From JAFNGF01 sp964567045 (lineage in GTDB: Bacteria; Planctomycetota; Phycisphaerae; Sedimentisphaerales; Anaerobacaceae): 23,418 nucleotides of DNA. The stretch covers positions 1 to 23,418 of the forward strand of contig CAZMLE010000057.1 of assembly GCA_964567045.1 (NCBI GenBank), read 5' to 3'. Positions within the stretch are counted from its first letter, which is position 1; every line of letters begins with the position of its first letter. This document shows positions 23,401 to 23,418 of the stretch, in pieces. Under the pieces are notes generated by a model. The model did not search any database. It saw only the letters and a list, made by a program, of their open reading frames with translations, and was not told the DNA's origin. The translations under genes and the position numbers were made by a program.

Positions 23401-23418
23401 CGATTACATAATAAACGG
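20405..23418 (+). CDS. carB: Carbamoyl phosphate synthase large subunit (3' end beyond window)
   Basis: 1004 codons are visible from the ATG at 20405 (MPKRKDIHKILIIGSGP, closely like the start of E. coli CarB); about 70 residues are missing at the right edge if it has the usual ~1073. The ribosome site is weak (AGAAAG). First ATP-grasp half ~1-400 with GQACEFDYSG, NSNPATIMTDP and RPSYTLGGTGG; oligomerisation region ~400-550; second half from ~558 with GSGPNRIGQGIEFDY and RPSFVLGGRAM; the MGS-like allosteric domain begins ~938 (CGNVFFSVK) with ATKGT. It makes carbamoyl phosphate for pyrimidines and arginine from bicarbonate, ATP and ammonia channelled from the small subunit. No carA lies upstream; its place is taken by nadE, 48 nt away. 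A small palindrome TCCCTTAGGGA (20361-20371) is in that gap. Confidence 0.96.
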   Translation, partial: MPKRKDIHKILIIGSGPIVIGQACEFDYSGVQACKVLRKEGFKIILINSNPATIMTDPEMADRTYIEPITPDTVEQIIRRERPDSLLPTLGGQTGLNTAVVLAESGVLRKYSVRLLGASLKAIKKAEERDRFKETMQQCGLDVPRSGYAHCWEEAKEIIKYVGFPAIIRPSYTLGGTGGNIAYNAEEYDEHVHWGMSLSPKNEVLVEESVAGWKEYELEVMRDKKDNVVIVCPIENLDPMGIHTGDSITVAPAQTLTDKEYQIMRDAAIKIMRAIGVETGGSNIQFAVNPDSGKLYVIEMNPRVSRSSALASKATGFPIAKIASLLAVGYTLDEIPNDITKKTPACFEPTIDYCVVKWPRFTFEKFPKADPFLTVQMKSVGEAMAIGRTFKEALQKAIRSLEIDRYSLDNKHIDKGLSVHQLKEKLRTNCWDRIWYIAEAFRRKLSLDEVYSFTRIDPWFLNNIKDIVKLEEKIRSLRWENISRNLMQKAKEYGFSDKYLASLLGLKEQQVRKSRQKLGVNAVYKTVDTCGAEFEATTPYLYSTYEDDCEANPSRRRKIVILGSGPNRIGQGIEFDYCCVHAAFALREIGIESIMVNCNPETVSTDYDTSDRLYFEPLTFEDVMSVVEKENPEGVIVQFGGQTPLKLAEPLEKAGVRIIGTSPDSIDIAEDRRRFNKLVRKLKLLQPASGTAMTFEQALKIASKLGYPLLIRPSFVLGGRAMEIVYDAQGLKTCVEKAIEASGGHPILIDKFLDDATELDVDAICDGKKVVIGGVMEHIEEAGIHSGDSACTLPPVSLDRKVLAEIKRQTKLLALELRVKGLINIQFALKDGQVYILEVNPRASRTVPFVSKSIGIPLAKLAAKVMTGMTLNELKFTKEVQRGHFAVKEAVFPFLKFPGTDTILGPEMLSTGEVMGISDDFGIAYAKSQIAAGNSLPSCGNVFFSVKDDDKPRAVEVAHKLHRMGFKILATKGTCITFINNNIPSEFVLKIPEGRPHIVDYIIN

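Overview
The window looks like a chromosomal segment of a planctomycete, possibly a Phycisphaerae or Sedimentisphaerales relative. This rests on several signs: a 'TTHW' ECF sigma factor next to a huge membrane Ser/Thr kinase with WD40 repeats, a PQQ-repeat protein that begins with a WPGWRGPRGDG motif after its signal peptide, the tail of a LamG-type protein, and an outer-membrane porin. The phylum call is an inference from gene style. I found no rRNA, tRNA, CRISPR array or transposase.

Left part (1-6187). All genes are on the minus strand and GC-rich. Read in transcription order they are: an ECF sigma factor (5438-6187); a 1055-aa zinc-ribbon/kinase/TM/WD40 protein (2144-5311); a small exported protein of unknown function (1408-1965); a decayed LamG-domain tail (1153-1254); and a PQQ beta-propeller protein cut by the window edge (1-853). 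The kinase gene and the small exported gene are each preceded by the same bipartite promoter-like motif, GTGTAACC then GWCATAG, with identical spacing. The sigma gene instead has a housekeeping-type TTGGCA-N18-TATAAT promoter. This suggests a sigma factor driving its partner kinase and a second target.

Junction (6188-6698). This is a divergent, gene-free stretch. It holds the sigma promoter, six tandem heptamers, a cluster of direct and inverted CAGG-type repeats, and the control region of the rightward genes.

Right part (6699-23418). All genes are on the plus strand and form an unusually complete nitrogen-assimilation block. A NifA/NtrC-class sigma-54 activator with a GAF sensor is followed by two 30-bp-phased dyads and a near-consensus -24/-12 promoter. 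Downstream come six tightly packed genes: a porin-like protein, amtB, a P-II gene, glnA, gltB and gltD, with gaps of 42, 19, 40 and 3 nt and then an 8-nt overlap. After a repeat-bearing gap come glutamine-dependent NAD synthetase (nadE) and carbamoyl phosphate synthase large subunit (carB, cut by the window edge), both consumers of glutamine nitrogen. Together they take ammonium from outer-membrane entry through uptake, sensing, GS/GOGAT fixation and use.

The most unusual signal is a 57-nt double-hairpin repeat. It occurs once inside gltB as an in-frame insertion of 19 codons and once immediately before nadE. The second hairpin is identical in both copies. The first hairpin differs by three compensatory base-pair changes. 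A second palindromic block with similar architecture sits in-frame in the glutaminase domain of gltB, and other palindromes supply the last codons of gltD and of the kinase gene. This resembles the gene-invading palindromic elements known from Rickettsia.
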